The notes beneath the pieces were generated by a model that ran no database searches, was not told the DNA's origin, and was given only the letters and a program-made list of their open reading frames with translations. A DNA stretch of 64,000 nt from positions 1 through 64,000 of the forward strand of contig DPXQ01000104.1 of the NCBI GenBank assembly GCA_003527225.1, given 5' to 3'. This document shows positions 37,572 through 47,019 of the stretch, one piece after another (the first letter of the stretch is position 1; every line of letters starts with the position of its first letter). A program made the position numbers and the translations under genes. Source of the DNA: Rhizobium sp. GTDB taxonomy: Bacteria; Pseudomonadota; Alphaproteobacteria; Rhizobiales; Rhizobiaceae.

Positions 37572-38300
37572 TCATACCGTACATAATGCAGCGAGCCCGG
37601 GTTCGTCTATCGCGATGAGCCCTATCGGCGCGATTTCATCTGCCGAAACCCGGCAATTCACCGCGTAGGCTTCGACGCCGCGCTGAATAGCCGCGCCAAA
37701 GGCGGCCGCATAGACCGGATCGAGATCGCCGGAGAGCCGGAAGCGTTCGCAGTCGCCGCGCTGGATGAGGAAAATCATGATGGCGCGATGGCCCGCATCT
37801 GCCATATCGGCAAGCTCATGCAGATGCTTGGCGCCTCGGGCCGTCACCGTATCGGGAAACTCGGCAAGGCCGGATGTGCGGGTGAAATGGACGTTCTTGA
37901 CTTCGACATAGGCATCTGGGAGCCCGGCAGAGCTGAGAAGCAGGTCGATACGGGAGTTGCGTCCGTATCGCTGCTCGCGGCGGATGATGGAGTAGTCGCC
38001 GAGGTCGCCGACGAGGCCGGCGCGGATCGCCTCTTCCGCCAATCGGTTGGCCAGCGCGGCATGCACGCCGACGACGGTGCCGTCGGCCTCGATCAGTTCG
38101 AAGGCATGGCGGTACTTGCGGTTGGGGCTGTCATGCTCGGAGAGCCAGATGCGCGAGCCCGGAGCCTGTAGTCCCAGCATCGAACCGGTATTCGGGCAAA
38201 AGCCGGTGATTTCCTCGCCGGTTTCCAGGACCGCATCGAACAGGAAGCGCTTGTAGCGGCGGATCAGCCGTGCGGGAACGAGTGGCGGGTCGAACCTCAT
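37572..38300 (-). CDS. sfsA: Sugar fermentation stimulation protein homologue SfsA
   Basis: A 242-residue protein of the SfsA family. The N-terminal OB-like part reads [19 protein letters not shown], then [11 protein letters not shown], and the C-terminal nuclease-like part has [15 protein letters not shown] and [12 protein letters not shown] with the PD-(D/E)xK style Glu-Lys pair. E. coli SfsA was described as a DNA-binding sugar-fermentation stimulator; its molecular role is unclear. AAGAGA is just upstream of the ATG, which lies 11 bases after the phaC stop. Confidence 0.88.
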   Translation of the reverse strand: MRFDPPLVPARLIRRYKRFLFDAVLETGEEITGFCPNTGSMLGLQAPGSRIWLSEHDSPNRKYRHAFELIEADGTVVGVHAALANRLAEEAIRAGLVGDLGDYSIIRREQRYGRNSRIDLLLSSAGLPDAYVEVKNVHFTRTSGLAEFPDTVTARGAKHLHELADMADAGHRAIMIFLIQRGDCERFRLSGDLDPVYAAAFGAAIQRGVEAYAVNCRVSADEIAPIGLIAIDEPGLAALCTV

Positions 38301-38311
38301 GGTCTCTTGTG

Positions 38312-40156
38312 TCAGACCCGCTCCAGCACATAGGAGCCCGGCGCATCGGCGATCGCGTTCAGCGCGCCCCCGCCCGGCTTGCGGGCAGGGACGCGCTCGC
38401 TTTCGAGTTCCTCGATCCAGGCTTGCCAATGCGGCCACCAGGAACCGGGCGTCTCCTTGGCGCCGGCGACCCAGTCTTCGTAACTGCCCTTGACCGCGCC
38501 ATTAGTCCAGTACTGGTACTTTTGTTTATCGGGTGGATTGACGACACCGGCGATATGCCCGGAACCGCTGAGCACGAACTTGACCGGCCCGCCGAAGAGC
38601 GAACTCCCAACGAAAACGGATTTCGCCGGCGCAATGTGATCCTCGCGGGTCGCCAGATTGTAGATGGGGATTTTCACGTCCTTGAGAGAGAGCCTCTTGC
38701 CGGCGATCTCCATCTTGCCTTGACTGAGATTGTTGTTGAGATAGCAATTTCGCAGATAAAACGAATGGTTCGCGGCAGCCATTCGAGTAGAGTCTGAATT
38801 CCAGTAGAGCAGGTCAAAGGGCATCGGATCCTCGCCCTTCAGGTAGTTCTTGACGACATAGGGCCAGATCAGCTCCGAGGCACGCAGCATGTTGAAGGCG
38901 GCCGCCATCTTCGAGCCGTCGAGATACCCGCTCGACTTCATCCGCTCCTCCATCGCCCCGATCTGATCTTCATCGACGAACACCTTGAGGTCGCCGGCAT
39001 AGGTGAAATCCACCTGGGTTGTGAAGAGCGTGGCGCTGGCGATGCGTTTGTTGCCTTGCTGGGCGTGCAGGGCGAGCGCTGCGGCCAGCAGCGTGCCGCC
39101 GACGCAGTAGCCGATCGCGTTGACTTGCCTCTCGTCGGTTGCCTTTTCCACCGTCTCGAGCGCGAAATCGACCCCTTCGCGGATATAGGCCTCCCAGTCC
39201 TTGGCTGCATGGCGCTCGTCGGGATTGACCCAGGAGATGACGAAGACCGTATGCCCCTGGGAGACGCACCAGTTGATAAAGGATTTCTGCGGGTTGAGAT
39301 CGAGAATGTAGAACTTGTTGATCCATGGCGGAACGATCAGGAGCGGCCGTTTCAGCACCGTATCCGTTGACGGCTCGTATTGAAGCACTTCGCAGATTTC
39401 GTTCCGCGCAATCACCTTGCCCGGCGTGACCGCCATGTTCTCGCCGACGGCGAACTTGCTGTAATCGGTATGGCGAAGCCGCAGGTCGCCTCCGCCGGCG
39501 GCAATGTCTTCCGCCAGCATCTTCATGCCGCGCACGAGGTTGGCGCCATGGCTTGCGACCGTCTCGCGATAGAGTTGCGGATTGGTGACGACGAAGTTGG
39601 CGGGCGAAAGCGCCGCCGTGATCTGCCTGACATAAAACGCGGCCTTGTGGCGAGTGTGTTCATCGAGCCCCTCGGCGTCGGTGACCAATTTCTCCGCCCA
39701 TTCGGATGCCACGAGATAGACCTGACGCAGGAAGTCGAAGAAGGGGTTGCGTTGCCAGTCCTCATCCGAGAATCGCTTGTCGGCCGGCGGCGATTCGCTG
39801 TTTTCAGTTTCCTCGCCGGCAAGCCGCTGCACGGTGCGTGTCCAGATGCCGAAGACGCCGGCGAGCAGATAGGTTTGCGCCTCGAGTGTGCGTTTCGGAT
39901 CTGCCATCCAGTAATCGGCGACCTTCGACATCGTCTTGACGAGTTCGGTCATCGGCTCGGAAACCGGATCGACTATCTCGCCTCGCTCGCGCGGCGCAAG
40001 CCATGTGGATGCGGCCTTGCCGAGGTTTTCGAGCGCCTTGGCGAAATTCATCGCCATCGCCTCGGGATCCTTGACGATATAGGGTTCGATCAATTTCGGA
40101 TCGAAGCCTTGCGCCGTGGCACCGGATCTTTCACCGTTGTCGGTGTCTCTGCTCAA
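38312..40156 (-). CDS. phaC: Class I poly-3-hydroxybutyrate synthase PhaC
   Basis: A 614-residue enzyme with the PhaC lipase-like box GYCVGG (catalytic Cys near residue 350), the Asp in [13 protein letters not shown] and the His in [13 protein letters not shown]. The N-terminal domain is typical of class I synthases. It polymerises 3-hydroxybutyryl-CoA into storage granules. The start is TTG 40156, with GGGAGGA four bases upstream; no nearby ATG gives a better match. phaA/phaB are not in the window; the phasin gene is 20 kb away. First gene of the run phaC-sfsA-map-radC. Confidence 0.94.
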   Translation of the reverse strand: MSRDTDNGERSGATAQGFDPKLIEPYIVKDPEAMAMNFAKALENLGKAASTWLAPRERGEIVDPVSEPMTELVKTMSKVADYWMADPKRTLEAQTYLLAGVFGIWTRTVQRLAGEETENSESPPADKRFSDEDWQRNPFFDFLRQVYLVASEWAEKLVTDAEGLDEHTRHKAAFYVRQITAALSPANFVVTNPQLYRETVASHGANLVRGMKMLAEDIAAGGGDLRLRHTDYSKFAVGENMAVTPGKVIARNEICEVLQYEPSTDTVLKRPLLIVPPWINKFYILDLNPQKSFINWCVSQGHTVFVISWVNPDERHAAKDWEAYIREGVDFALETVEKATDERQVNAIGYCVGGTLLAAALALHAQQGNKRIASATLFTTQVDFTYAGDLKVFVDEDQIGAMEERMKSSGYLDGSKMAAAFNMLRASELIWPYVVKNYLKGEDPMPFDLLYWNSDSTRMAAANHSFYLRNCYLNNNLSQGKMEIAGKRLSLKDVKIPIYNLATREDHIAPAKSVFVGSSLFGGPVKFVLSGSGHIAGVVNPPDKQKYQYWTNGAVKGSYEDWVAGAKETPGSWWPHWQAWIEELESERVPARKPGGGALNAIADAPGSYVLERV

Positions 40157-40347
40157 GCAGTCCTCCCAAGAGAGCCTTTGAAGCCTCTTTTATAATTGCG
40201 CATCCTGCCCGAAAACGACTACAAGTTCCAGCAATACAAAAGACCTGTCCCCGCTTTCGCGGTGCGACAGATAATCCGGCAACAAGCCGGGGGCGTGGCC
40301 AGTTTCAGGATCGAAGAATGATTGCAGGTATTTGGGCGGTGGGAAAA

Positions 40348-40728
40348 ATGCGTCTTCTGATCGGATGCGGTGTCGCGGGCGTGCTCACGATAGCTTCGGG
40401 CTGCGTCTCGTCCGACAAGCAGGCGACACCCGCCCAGCCCAAATCCTCTGTGCTCGACGTGACCGTCAACGATACCAATGCACCCCGGCAATCGGCGCCC
40501 CTGGGCAGGTCCCGCGACGGCTTTCCCGATTTTTCACAGCCGCTGACCGCCGCCAACGTCCAGATGGGCAACGACGAGGCCGCGGCACTGCAGGCCCAAT
40601 TGACCGAGCTCGGCGTGGCTCGCAGTTCCGGAGCTATTTCAGAGGCCGAATACCAGCGCCGGCTGTTGGAACTTCGCAAACTCGCGGCCGAGCACGGCAT
40701 CGACACCCAGGCGCAAATAGCCAAATAG
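40348..40728 (+). CDS. Small lipoprotein with C-terminal SHOCT-like domain
   Basis: A 126-residue lipoprotein: signal MRLLIGCGVAGVLTIASGC with the lipid-modified Cys at the end of the lipobox, a Ser/Pro-rich linker, and a C-terminal helix with the SHOCT-like pattern LGVARSSGAISEAEYQRRLLELRKLAAEHG. SHOCT domains are short helical oligomerisation elements. ATG 40348 follows GGGAAAA; an in-frame ATG at 40318 exists. It is divergent from phaC. No function can be assigned. Confidence 0.72.
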   Translation: MRLLIGCGVAGVLTIASGCVSSDKQATPAQPKSSVLDVTVNDTNAPRQSAPLGRSRDGFPDFSQPLTAANVQMGNDEAAALQAQLTELGVARSSGAISEAEYQRRLLELRKLAAEHGIDTQAQIAK

Positions 40729-40954
40729 CTCTTGCGTTTGTTGCGATTTGGCCGCAAAGCATCGACCTACGCAACCCGTACCGCTCCTTGTTAACCCGGC
40801 AGCGGGCCGCGCATTGACAAAGAATTGCCGTAACGGTCTGCAATCCGTTACATTGAGGCTGTCCCGGTTTCGCGGTTCGTTGCGGGACATGTCAGGAACA
40901 AGGGAACGAACCCGCCTGCCGCGGCCAGGTCCGCGCGGTTCCACGGGGTAAGAA

Positions 40955-42172
40955 ATGGAAGAGTTTCATAAAGTCCGGCGCTTGCCGCCTTATGTTTTCG
41001 AACAGGTCAACCGTTTGAAAGCAAGCGCGCGAGCCGGTGGCGCCGACATTATCGACCTGGGCATGGGGAATCCCGACCTGCCGACTCCGCAGGCGATCGT
41101 CGACAAGCTGTGTGAAGTTGTCCAGGACCCGCGCACCCATCGCTATTCGTCGTCCAAGGGCATTCCCGGTCTCCGCCGCGCGCAGGCCGCCTACTACGCG
41201 CGCCGATTCGGCGTGAAGCTGAACCCCGATACCCAGGTCGTGGCGACGCTCGGATCCAAGGAAGGCTTCGCCAATATGGCGCAGGCAATCACCGCACCGG
41301 GCGACGTGGTCCTTTGCCCCAACCCGACCTATCCGATCCACGCCTTTGGCTTCCTGATGACAGGCGGCGTCATCCGCTCGATCCCGATCGAGCCGGATGA
41401 AACCTTCTTTCCTCCGCTTGAGCGCGCCGTGCGTCACTCGATCCCGAAACCGATTGCGCTTATCATCAACTATCCGTCCAACCCGACCGCGCGCGTCGCC
41501 AGCCTTGACTTCTATAAGGACGTTATCGCCTTCGCCAAAAAGCATGACCTCATCGTGCTGTCCGACCTGGCCTATTCGGAAATCTACTTCGACGACACGC
41601 CGCCGCCGTCGGTGCTCGAAGTGCCCGGCGCCATGGACGTTGCTGTCGAATTCACCTCGATGTCGAAGACCTTCTCCATGCCCGGCTGGCGCATGGGCTT
41701 TGCCGTCGGCAACGAGCGGCTGATCGCGGCGCTTGCCCGCGTCAAGTCCTATCTCGACTACGGCGCCTTCACGCCGATCCAGGTGGCGGCCACCTTTGCA
41801 CTGAACGGCGATGGGTCCGACATTGCAGAGGTGCGCTCGATATACAAGCGCCGCCGCGACGTATTGGTCGAGAGTTTCGGCAAGGCTGGCTTCGAAGTGC
41901 CGCCGCCGGCCGCGACCATGTTCGCCTGGGCAAAGATCCCGGAAAAGTTCCGCTCGCTCGGTTCACTGGAATTCTCGAAGCTTCTCGTCGAAAAGGCCGA
42001 TATCGCGGTTGCTCCCGGCATCGGCTTCGGGGAGCAGGGCGATGACTATGTGCGCATCGCTCTCGTCGAGAATGAGCACCGCATCCGTCAGGCGGCGCGC
42101 AATCTGAAGAAGTTCCTGTCGACCGCGGACGACACGATGCACAATGTGATCCCGCTCAACGCCCATCGCTAG
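40955..42172 (+). CDS. alaC: Aminotransferase, AlaC type
   Basis: A 405-residue fold type I PLP enzyme. The catalytic Lys is in SMSKTFSMPGWRMGF and the Asp/Tyr binding motif is IINYPSNPTARVASLDF. It follows E. coli AlaC closely: RLPPYVF near the start, DTHRYSSSKGIPGLRRA, KSYLDYGAFTPIQVAA and the final PGIGFGEQGDDYVRIALVEN. AlaC transfers the amino group of glutamate to pyruvate to make alanine. The gene lies 103 bases before homoserine dehydrogenase, separated by a terminator. Confidence 0.9.
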   Translation: MEEFHKVRRLPPYVFEQVNRLKASARAGGADIIDLGMGNPDLPTPQAIVDKLCEVVQDPRTHRYSSSKGIPGLRRAQAAYYARRFGVKLNPDTQVVATLGSKEGFANMAQAITAPGDVVLCPNPTYPIHAFGFLMTGGVIRSIPIEPDETFFPPLERAVRHSIPKPIALIINYPSNPTARVASLDFYKDVIAFAKKHDLIVLSDLAYSEIYFDDTPPPSVLEVPGAMDVAVEFTSMSKTFSMPGWRMGFAVGNERLIAALARVKSYLDYGAFTPIQVAATFALNGDGSDIAEVRSIYKRRRDVLVESFGKAGFEVPPPAATMFAWAKIPEKFRSLGSLEFSKLLVEKADIAVAPGIGFGEQGDDYVRIALVENEHRIRQAARNLKKFLSTADDTMHNVIPLNAHR

Positions 42173-42219
42173 GTTGAGGTTTCCTACCGTTTCAGCGATA
42201 AACTCTGATCCTAATCATT

Positions 42220-42244
42220 GGCGGCCCGTTCGTGGCCGCCTTTC
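42220..42244 (+). terminator. Rho-independent terminator after alaC
   Basis: GGCGGCC (42220-42226) pairs with GGCCGCC (42234-42240) around a 7-base loop, followed by TTTC. It lies 48 bases after the alaC stop codon. Confidence 0.6.
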
Positions 42245-42275
42245 AATGAAATCGTAAATGTCGGGAAATTGATAT

Positions 42276-43595
42276 ATGGCGGATGCCCTTAGAATTGGCA
42301 TTGCGGGTCTGGGCACGGTCGGTGCCTCGCTGGTTCGCATCCTTCAACAACGCAGCAATGCGCTTGCCGTCTCCTGCGGACGGGCCATCAAGATCACGGC
42401 GGTATCCGCGCGCAATCGCGACAAGGATCGTGGCATCGACCTTACCGGCATTGCCTGGTTCGACGACCCGCTGGATCTCGCGGCCAATGCCGATATCGAT
42501 GTCTATGTCGAGTTGATCGGCGGAGCCGAAGGCTCTGCCGAAACCTCCGTCCGCGCAGCCCTTGCACGCGGCATTCACGTCGTGACCGCCAACAAGGCGC
42601 TTCTGGCACGCCACGGGGTCGAACTGGCGCGACTGGCGGAAAAGGAAGGTGCGCTTCTGAACTATGAAGCGGCCGTGGCCGGGGGCATCCCGGTTATCAA
42701 GGCCTTGCGCGAGTCGCTGACCGGCAACAATTTCTCGCGTATCTACGGCATCATGAACGGCACCTGTAATTACATCCTGACCCGCATGGAGAAGGAAGGG
42801 CTTTCCTTTGAGGACTGCCTGAAGGAGGCGCAACGCCTTGGATACGCCGAAGCCGATCCGAGTTTCGACATCGAGGGCAATGACACCGCTCACAAGCTGG
42901 CTATCATGACGACGCTTGCCTTCGGTAACGAGATCGCCGCCGATGACATCTATCTCGAGGGCATTACCAATATCTCGATCGAGGATATCCATGCGGCCGC
43001 CGACCTCGGCTACCGGATCAAACTCCTGGGCGTTGCCCAGAAGACCGATACGGGTATCGAACAGCGCGTTCATCCGACGATGGTGCCGCTCGATTCAGTG
43101 ATTGCGCAGGTCGACGGCGTCACCAATGCGGTGGCACTGGAATCGGATATTCTCGGCGAACTTCTGATGGTCGGACCCGGCGCCGGCGGCAACGCGACTG
43201 CCTCCGCCGTTCTTGGCGACATCACCGATATCGCCAAGAGCCGCCCCGGCGCCCAGCGGGTGCCGGTACTCGGACGTCCTGCGCATCTGCTCGAATCCTA
43301 CCGGCAGGCCCGGATGCAGAGCCACGAGGGCGGCTACTTCATTCGCCTGACCGTCGTAGACCGGACCGGCGTTTTCGCCAGCATCGCGACGAAGATGGCC
43401 GACAATGGTATTTCGCTGGAATCGATCGTGCAGCGCTCTCAGCATGCGGCGGCGGATGCGCCGGTCACGATTATTCTCGTCACCCACGCGACCATGGAGG
43501 ATGCCGTCCGCAAGGCCGTTTCGGCCATCAGAGGCGAAGGGTACCTCGTGGGCGAACCGCAGATGATCCGTATCGAGCGGCCGAAAACCGCCTGA
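42276..43595 (+). CDS. hom: Homoserine dehydrogenase
   Basis: A 439-residue enzyme with an NAD(P)-binding loop (GIAGLGTVGASLVRIL), the catalytic core block ANKALLARHG and MNGTCNYILTRME, and a C-terminal ACT domain (residues about 360-435, RLTVVDRTGVFASIA) that binds threonine for feedback control. It reduces aspartate semialdehyde to homoserine, the branch point to threonine and methionine. The length is normal. recJ follows 100 bases later. Confidence 0.95.
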   Translation: MADALRIGIAGLGTVGASLVRILQQRSNALAVSCGRAIKITAVSARNRDKDRGIDLTGIAWFDDPLDLAANADIDVYVELIGGAEGSAETSVRAALARGIHVVTANKALLARHGVELARLAEKEGALLNYEAAVAGGIPVIKALRESLTGNNFSRIYGIMNGTCNYILTRMEKEGLSFEDCLKEAQRLGYAEADPSFDIEGNDTAHKLAIMTTLAFGNEIAADDIYLEGITNISIEDIHAAADLGYRIKLLGVAQKTDTGIEQRVHPTMVPLDSVIAQVDGVTNAVALESDILGELLMVGPGAGGNATASAVLGDITDIAKSRPGAQRVPVLGRPAHLLESYRQARMQSHEGGYFIRLTVVDRTGVFASIATKMADNGISLESIVQRSQHAAADAPVTIILVTHATMEDAVRKAVSAIRGEGYLVGEPQMIRIERPKTA

Positions 43596-43695
43596 CGGGC
43601 GGCCGGCACGGCTCCGCTCGGCGGGGCCGTCGCTGTGATGACACCATCGGGGCTGGTCATTTCGCCGTAGGCCTGTAGAAGGAACGACAGGCACA

Positions 43696-45510
43696 ATGGG
43701 CAATGGCATGACAGAACCGGTTGATCCCGTACCGCGCGCATTCTTGGGCGTTGAGAGTTCCGTTACCGGACAGCGCTGGGTCTCCCGCCTCGATCAGGCC
43801 GGGCAGAACAGAGCGCTTGCGATCTCGCAACTTCACGGCCTGCCGGACCTCATCGCGCGGGTTCTCGCCGGTCGCGGCGTGGGTGTGGACGAAGCGCCAG
43901 GTTTCCTCGATCCCACGATTCGGACTCTGATGCCCGATCCTGCCTCGTTGACCGATTGCGAGAAATTGGCGGCGCGTCTCGCCCGGGCGGTCAAATCGGG
44001 CGAACGGCTCGCGATCTTCGGTGACTACGACGTCGATGGCGCGGCCTCTTCAGCACTTCTCTACCGTTTCCTGACCCATTTCGGTGTGACCGCGGAGATC
44101 TATATTCCCGATCGCATATTCGAGGGCTATGGCCCCAATCCGACTGCCATTGGCCAGCTGATCGACAAGGGTGCCCAGCTGATCGTGACAGCGGACTGCG
44201 GTTCGACCAGCTTTGACGCCCTCGAAGCCGCGCGTGCGCGCAACATTGATGTACTGGTGATCGACCACCACCAGATGGGGCACGAGATGCCGCCATGTCA
44301 TGCGCTGGTCAACCCCAACCGCGAGGACGATCTGTCAGGGCAGGGACACCTCTGCGCGGCGGGCGTGGTCTTTCTGGTTCTTGTTGCGACGCTCAGGATT
44401 CTTCGGCAGGAGGGAAATGGCGGCGTGGCGTCGCTCGATTTGCTGGCATGGCTCGATCTTGTGGCGCTCGCCACCGTCTGCGATGTCGTGCCGTTGAAGG
44501 GTCTGAACCGGGCCTATGTCGTCAAGGGGCTGATTGCCGCGCGTCACCAGAACAATGCCGGGCTTGCCGCTCTGCTGCGTGTCGCCGGGATCGGCGGGCC
44601 GGTGACACCCTATCATTTCGGTTTTCTCGTCGGCCCGAGAATCAATGCCGGCGGACGGATTGGCGACGCCGCGCTCGGAAGTCGCCTGTTGACGCTCGAT
44701 GATGCCGCCGAGGCCGATCAGATCGCGGTGAAGCTCGATGAGCTTAACCGCGAACGCCAGGCGATGGAGGCGGTGATGCTGGCCGAGGCCGAGGCGGAGG
44801 CGCTTGCAGAATATGGTGACGGCGAGGGGGCATCGGTCATCGTGACCGCCCGCGAGAACTGGCATCCCGGTATCGTGGGCTTGCTCGCGGCGCGTCTGAA
44901 GGAAAAATTCAAGCGTCCCGCCTTCGCGATCGCCTTCGATCCGTCGGGCAAGGGCACCGGCTCAGGGCGCTCGATCAACGGCTTCGATCTCGGACGCATG
45001 GTGCGCGCCGCCGTCGATGCCGGCCTGCTGCTCAAGGGCGGCGGTCACGCCATGGCGGCCGGCCTGACGGTCGAGCGCGGCAATCTCGGCCGCCTGCGAG
45101 CCTTCTTCGACGAGGCCTCGGCCACCCAGGTCTCGGCGCTTGCCGCCAACCGGACGCTGAAGATTGACGGTGCTCTGGGAGCCTCGGGAGCGACGATCGC
45201 TCTCATCGACCAGTTGGAGACCGCAGGTCCTTATGGTTCGGGTCATCCGCAGCCGTGTTTCGCGATTCCCGCCCACCGGCTGCGCGATTCTCGGCCCGTC
45301 GGCACGACCCACGTCAAGATCACCCTCGAGGCGTCGGACGGCGCACGCCTGGAGGGCATCGCCTTTCGTGCCGCCGAAACGCCACTCGGCGATTTTCTGC
45401 TCAACTCGCGGGGAAACCAGATCCACGTCGCCGGATCTCTGAGCGCGGACCACTGGCAGGGCAGCCGCCGCGTGCAGATGCGTGTCTTCGACGCAGCAAG
45501 GGCGTTGTAA
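43696..45510 (+). CDS. recJ: Single-stranded-DNA-specific exonuclease RecJ
   Basis: A 604-residue DHH/DHHA1 phosphoesterase. The catalytic motifs are intact: GDYDVDGAASSALL (about residue 110), TADCGSTSF, DHHQMGHEMPP and the DHHA1 region with GGGHAMAAGLTVE. It degrades single-stranded DNA 5' to 3' in recombination and mismatch repair. GAAGGA lies upstream of ATG 43696; the second in-frame ATG at 43708 would be an equally normal start. It precedes the tRNA-Glu pair. Confidence 0.94.
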   Translation: MGNGMTEPVDPVPRAFLGVESSVTGQRWVSRLDQAGQNRALAISQLHGLPDLIARVLAGRGVGVDEAPGFLDPTIRTLMPDPASLTDCEKLAARLARAVKSGERLAIFGDYDVDGAASSALLYRFLTHFGVTAEIYIPDRIFEGYGPNPTAIGQLIDKGAQLIVTADCGSTSFDALEAARARNIDVLVIDHHQMGHEMPPCHALVNPNREDDLSGQGHLCAAGVVFLVLVATLRILRQEGNGGVASLDLLAWLDLVALATVCDVVPLKGLNRAYVVKGLIAARHQNNAGLAALLRVAGIGGPVTPYHFGFLVGPRINAGGRIGDAALGSRLLTLDDAAEADQIAVKLDELNRERQAMEAVMLAEAEAEALAEYGDGEGASVIVTARENWHPGIVGLLAARLKEKFKRPAFAIAFDPSGKGTGSGRSINGFDLGRMVRAAVDAGLLLKGGGHAMAAGLTVERGNLGRLRAFFDEASATQVSALAANRTLKIDGALGASGATIALIDQLETAGPYGSGHPQPCFAIPAHRLRDSRPVGTTHVKITLEASDGARLEGIAFRAAETPLGDFLLNSRGNQIHVAGSLSADHWQGSRRVQMRVFDAARAL

Positions 45511-45544
45511 GAAGCGTCTCTATTATCTTTCTTGGGGGGGAAGG

Positions 45545-45619
45545 TGGCACGCCCTAGGGGAGTCGAACCCCTCTTCCCAGAATGAAAATCTGGTGTCCTA
45601 ACCGATAGACGAAGGGCGC
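45545..45619 (-). tRNA. tRNA-Glu (anticodon UUC), copy 1
   Basis: A 75-base minus-strand tRNA. Acceptor GCGCCCT pairs with AGGGCGT, anticodon stem CCAGA/TCTGG encloses TTTTCAT giving TTC, and the T arm GAGGGGTTCGACTCCCCTA is normal. CCA is encoded at 45545-45547 (complement). Identical to copy 2. Confidence 0.95.
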
Positions 45620-45636
45620 GTGCGCTCCGTGGCGCC

Positions 45637-45665
45637 CTTATAGTCAGGCACCTTGAAACCCGCAA
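45637..45665 (-). promoter_or_regulatory. Promoter of tRNA-Glu copy 1
   Basis: Minus strand: -35 TTGCGG (complement of 45660-45665), 17-base spacer, -10 TATAAG (complement of 45637-45642), about 18 bases upstream of the tRNA 5' end. Spacing is ideal for sigma-70. Confidence 0.7.
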
Positions 45666-45831
45666 GCGGAATCTTGCTGTTTTTTCATTCTAATTCCAAA
45701 AAGAGCTGGATTGTGAAAAGGTCCAAATGAACGCCACCAGGCATCGGGATCACGCCGGGCACGGCGATTTTAACGCCCGGGCTCAGGGCGATTTGGCGAG
45801 ATGCCGTCCGCAAAAAAAAGGAAGAAAGGAG

Positions 45832-45906
45832 TGGCACGCCCTAGGGGAGTCGAACCCCTCTTCCCAGAATGAAAATCTGGTGTCCTAACCGATAGACGAA
45901 GGGCGC
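45832..45906 (-). tRNA. tRNA-Glu (anticodon UUC), copy 2
   Basis: Same 75-base tRNA as at 45545-45619, with all arms intact and encoded CCA (complement of 45832-45834). Being upstream on the minus strand, it is the first of the pair in the direction of transcription. Confidence 0.95.
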
Positions 45907-45923
45907 GTGCGCTCCGTGGCGCC

Positions 45924-45952
45924 CTTATAGTCAGGCACCTTGAAACCCGCAA
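45924..45952 (-). promoter_or_regulatory. Promoter of tRNA-Glu copy 2
   Basis: Same arrangement as in copy 1: -10 TATAAG (complement of 45924-45929), 17-base spacer, -35 TTGCGG (complement of 45947-45952). Confidence 0.7.
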
Positions 45953-46165
45953 GCGCCATTTTTCATTTTCCTACAAAAAAATGACAGAAGTGAACCGCTT
46001 CGCCGTCTTTGGAAAATATACGCCAAAAACAATGACTTATTGCTATTTGTGGAATCTGTTCACGAGAGGTTTCCGGGACCGGAACCAGTCGAGGGGCAGG
46101 CAGGGGCACCGTGAAAATGCGCCTTCCGGTGCTCCCGTGGGAAAGACCACGAATGTCGATCGGTG

Positions 46166-46867
46166 CTAGTTTGCGATTCTTCCGAGCAACCGGGCGAGTG
46201 TCGGGAACCTCTTCTTCGTTTTCGGCGCGGCGTCATTCTCGACGGCGTCGGTCGCCGGGTATGGCGGAAGTGTATCTTCCGCGCTGGGCGCGGTCTCGCT
46301 GGGCGCTTCGTTGGTGGTTACGTCCTGCTGTCGCGGATCGGCGGAGACGGCTTCCACTGGCAGAGCCTCCTCCTGATAGGAGACCGGTTGCGGGGCGCTG
46401 AACAGGCTGCTGCTCATGGGGCTGACGCGCCGTGTGGGCATTTCCGCGGGTACGATGCTGGCGGATGTGTTGGTGGAGGCTGCCGCGACGTCGACTGTGG
46501 CGCCGGTCTGCTGCGGGGCAAAGATGCTCGACCGGCCCGCATTGATCGCGGTCGGCTGCATGACGAGGTCGCCGGGACCGGCGTCCGCCGCCGTTTGCAG
46601 AGGCGGCGCGGCAGTGGCGCTCGCAGTGGCGGGTGCATCCGCCACATTGACAACCACCGGATCGGAATAGCCGGTGGCGCCCGGTTTGCGGGCGGGCTTG
46701 CGTTGGGCTGTCGCGGAATTCATGGCCAGTTCGGGGACGGCGTCGCCGATTGCGGCACGGTCGTCGGGTGTCGTCGCGCAGGCTTGAAGGGAAAGCAGGC
46801 AGGCGCCGCCGATGATGGCGCGGATGCCGGTCCCGCGATTCGTGGAAATGTCAGGCTTGTTTGCCAC
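46166..46867 (-). CDS. Putative lipoprotein, unrecognised
   Basis: A 233-residue protein with a signal ending in a lipobox (IIGGACLLSLQAC, Cys at about residue 30). The rest is Ala/Thr/Pro/Ser-rich and probably disordered, ending in a basic stretch (KTKKRFPTLARLLGRIAN). I recognise no domain. It lies 152 bases downstream of gloA on the same strand; the gap holds two mutually exclusive hairpins (46924-46960). Codon composition is like the neighbours. It may be a rhizobial-specific envelope protein. Confidence 0.6.
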   Translation of the reverse strand: MANKPDISTNRGTGIRAIIGGACLLSLQACATTPDDRAAIGDAVPELAMNSATAQRKPARKPGATGYSDPVVVNVADAPATASATAAPPLQTAADAGPGDLVMQPTAINAGRSSIFAPQQTGATVDVAAASTNTSASIVPAEMPTRRVSPMSSSLFSAPQPVSYQEEALPVEAVSADPRQQDVTTNEAPSETAPSAEDTLPPYPATDAVENDAAPKTKKRFPTLARLLGRIAN

Positions 46868-46923
46868 CGGATGAACCCCGCGTCGGATCTTGGCTGGGCG
46901 GGGATCGCCGGCCTCCTGTGGGA

Positions 46924-46960
46924 GGCGGGCCTACCGATGCGCCCGGCCCGCCAGCATCGG
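46924..46960 (-). promoter_or_regulatory. Two overlapping, mutually exclusive hairpins between gloA and the lipoprotein gene
   Basis: Stem A pairs GGCGGGCC (46924-46931) with GGCCCGCC (46945-46952). Stem B pairs CCGATGC (46934-46940) with GCATCGG (46954-46960). The arms interleave, so only one can form, unless the RNA adopts a pseudoknot. It lies 57 bases upstream of the lipoprotein start on the minus strand. A switch in the leader is possible, but chance in GC-rich DNA is not excluded. Confidence 0.35.
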
Positions 46961-47019
46961 CGGACCTTTCATTGCGGGGAGATTACGCCGTCAATCTTGC
47001 GCGAGGCGGGTAGGGGATC

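Larger units (their letters stand above)
45544..45668. repeat. 125-base direct repeat, copy 1 (tRNA-Glu unit)
   Basis: This segment is identical to 45831-45955, 287 bases away. It covers the whole tRNA-Glu gene, its 5' leader and its -10/-35 region. The 162-base spacer between the copies is unrelated to the repeat. A recent tandem duplication explains it. Confidence 0.9.
45831..45955. repeat. 125-base direct repeat, copy 2 (tRNA-Glu unit)
   Basis: Identical to 45544-45668, in the same orientation. The identity stops abruptly just beyond the -35 box, so each copy brings its own promoter. Confidence 0.9.

Noticed and set aside
43596..43695. Loss of a glpX gene between hom and recJ
   Set aside because: I recall glpX at this place in some rhizobia, but cannot verify the ancestral order from this window and see no remnant in the 100-base gap.
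46924..46960. An H-type pseudoknot from the two interleaved stems
   Set aside because: One base would have to span an 8-bp stem, which is too short; alternative hairpins are more reasonable.
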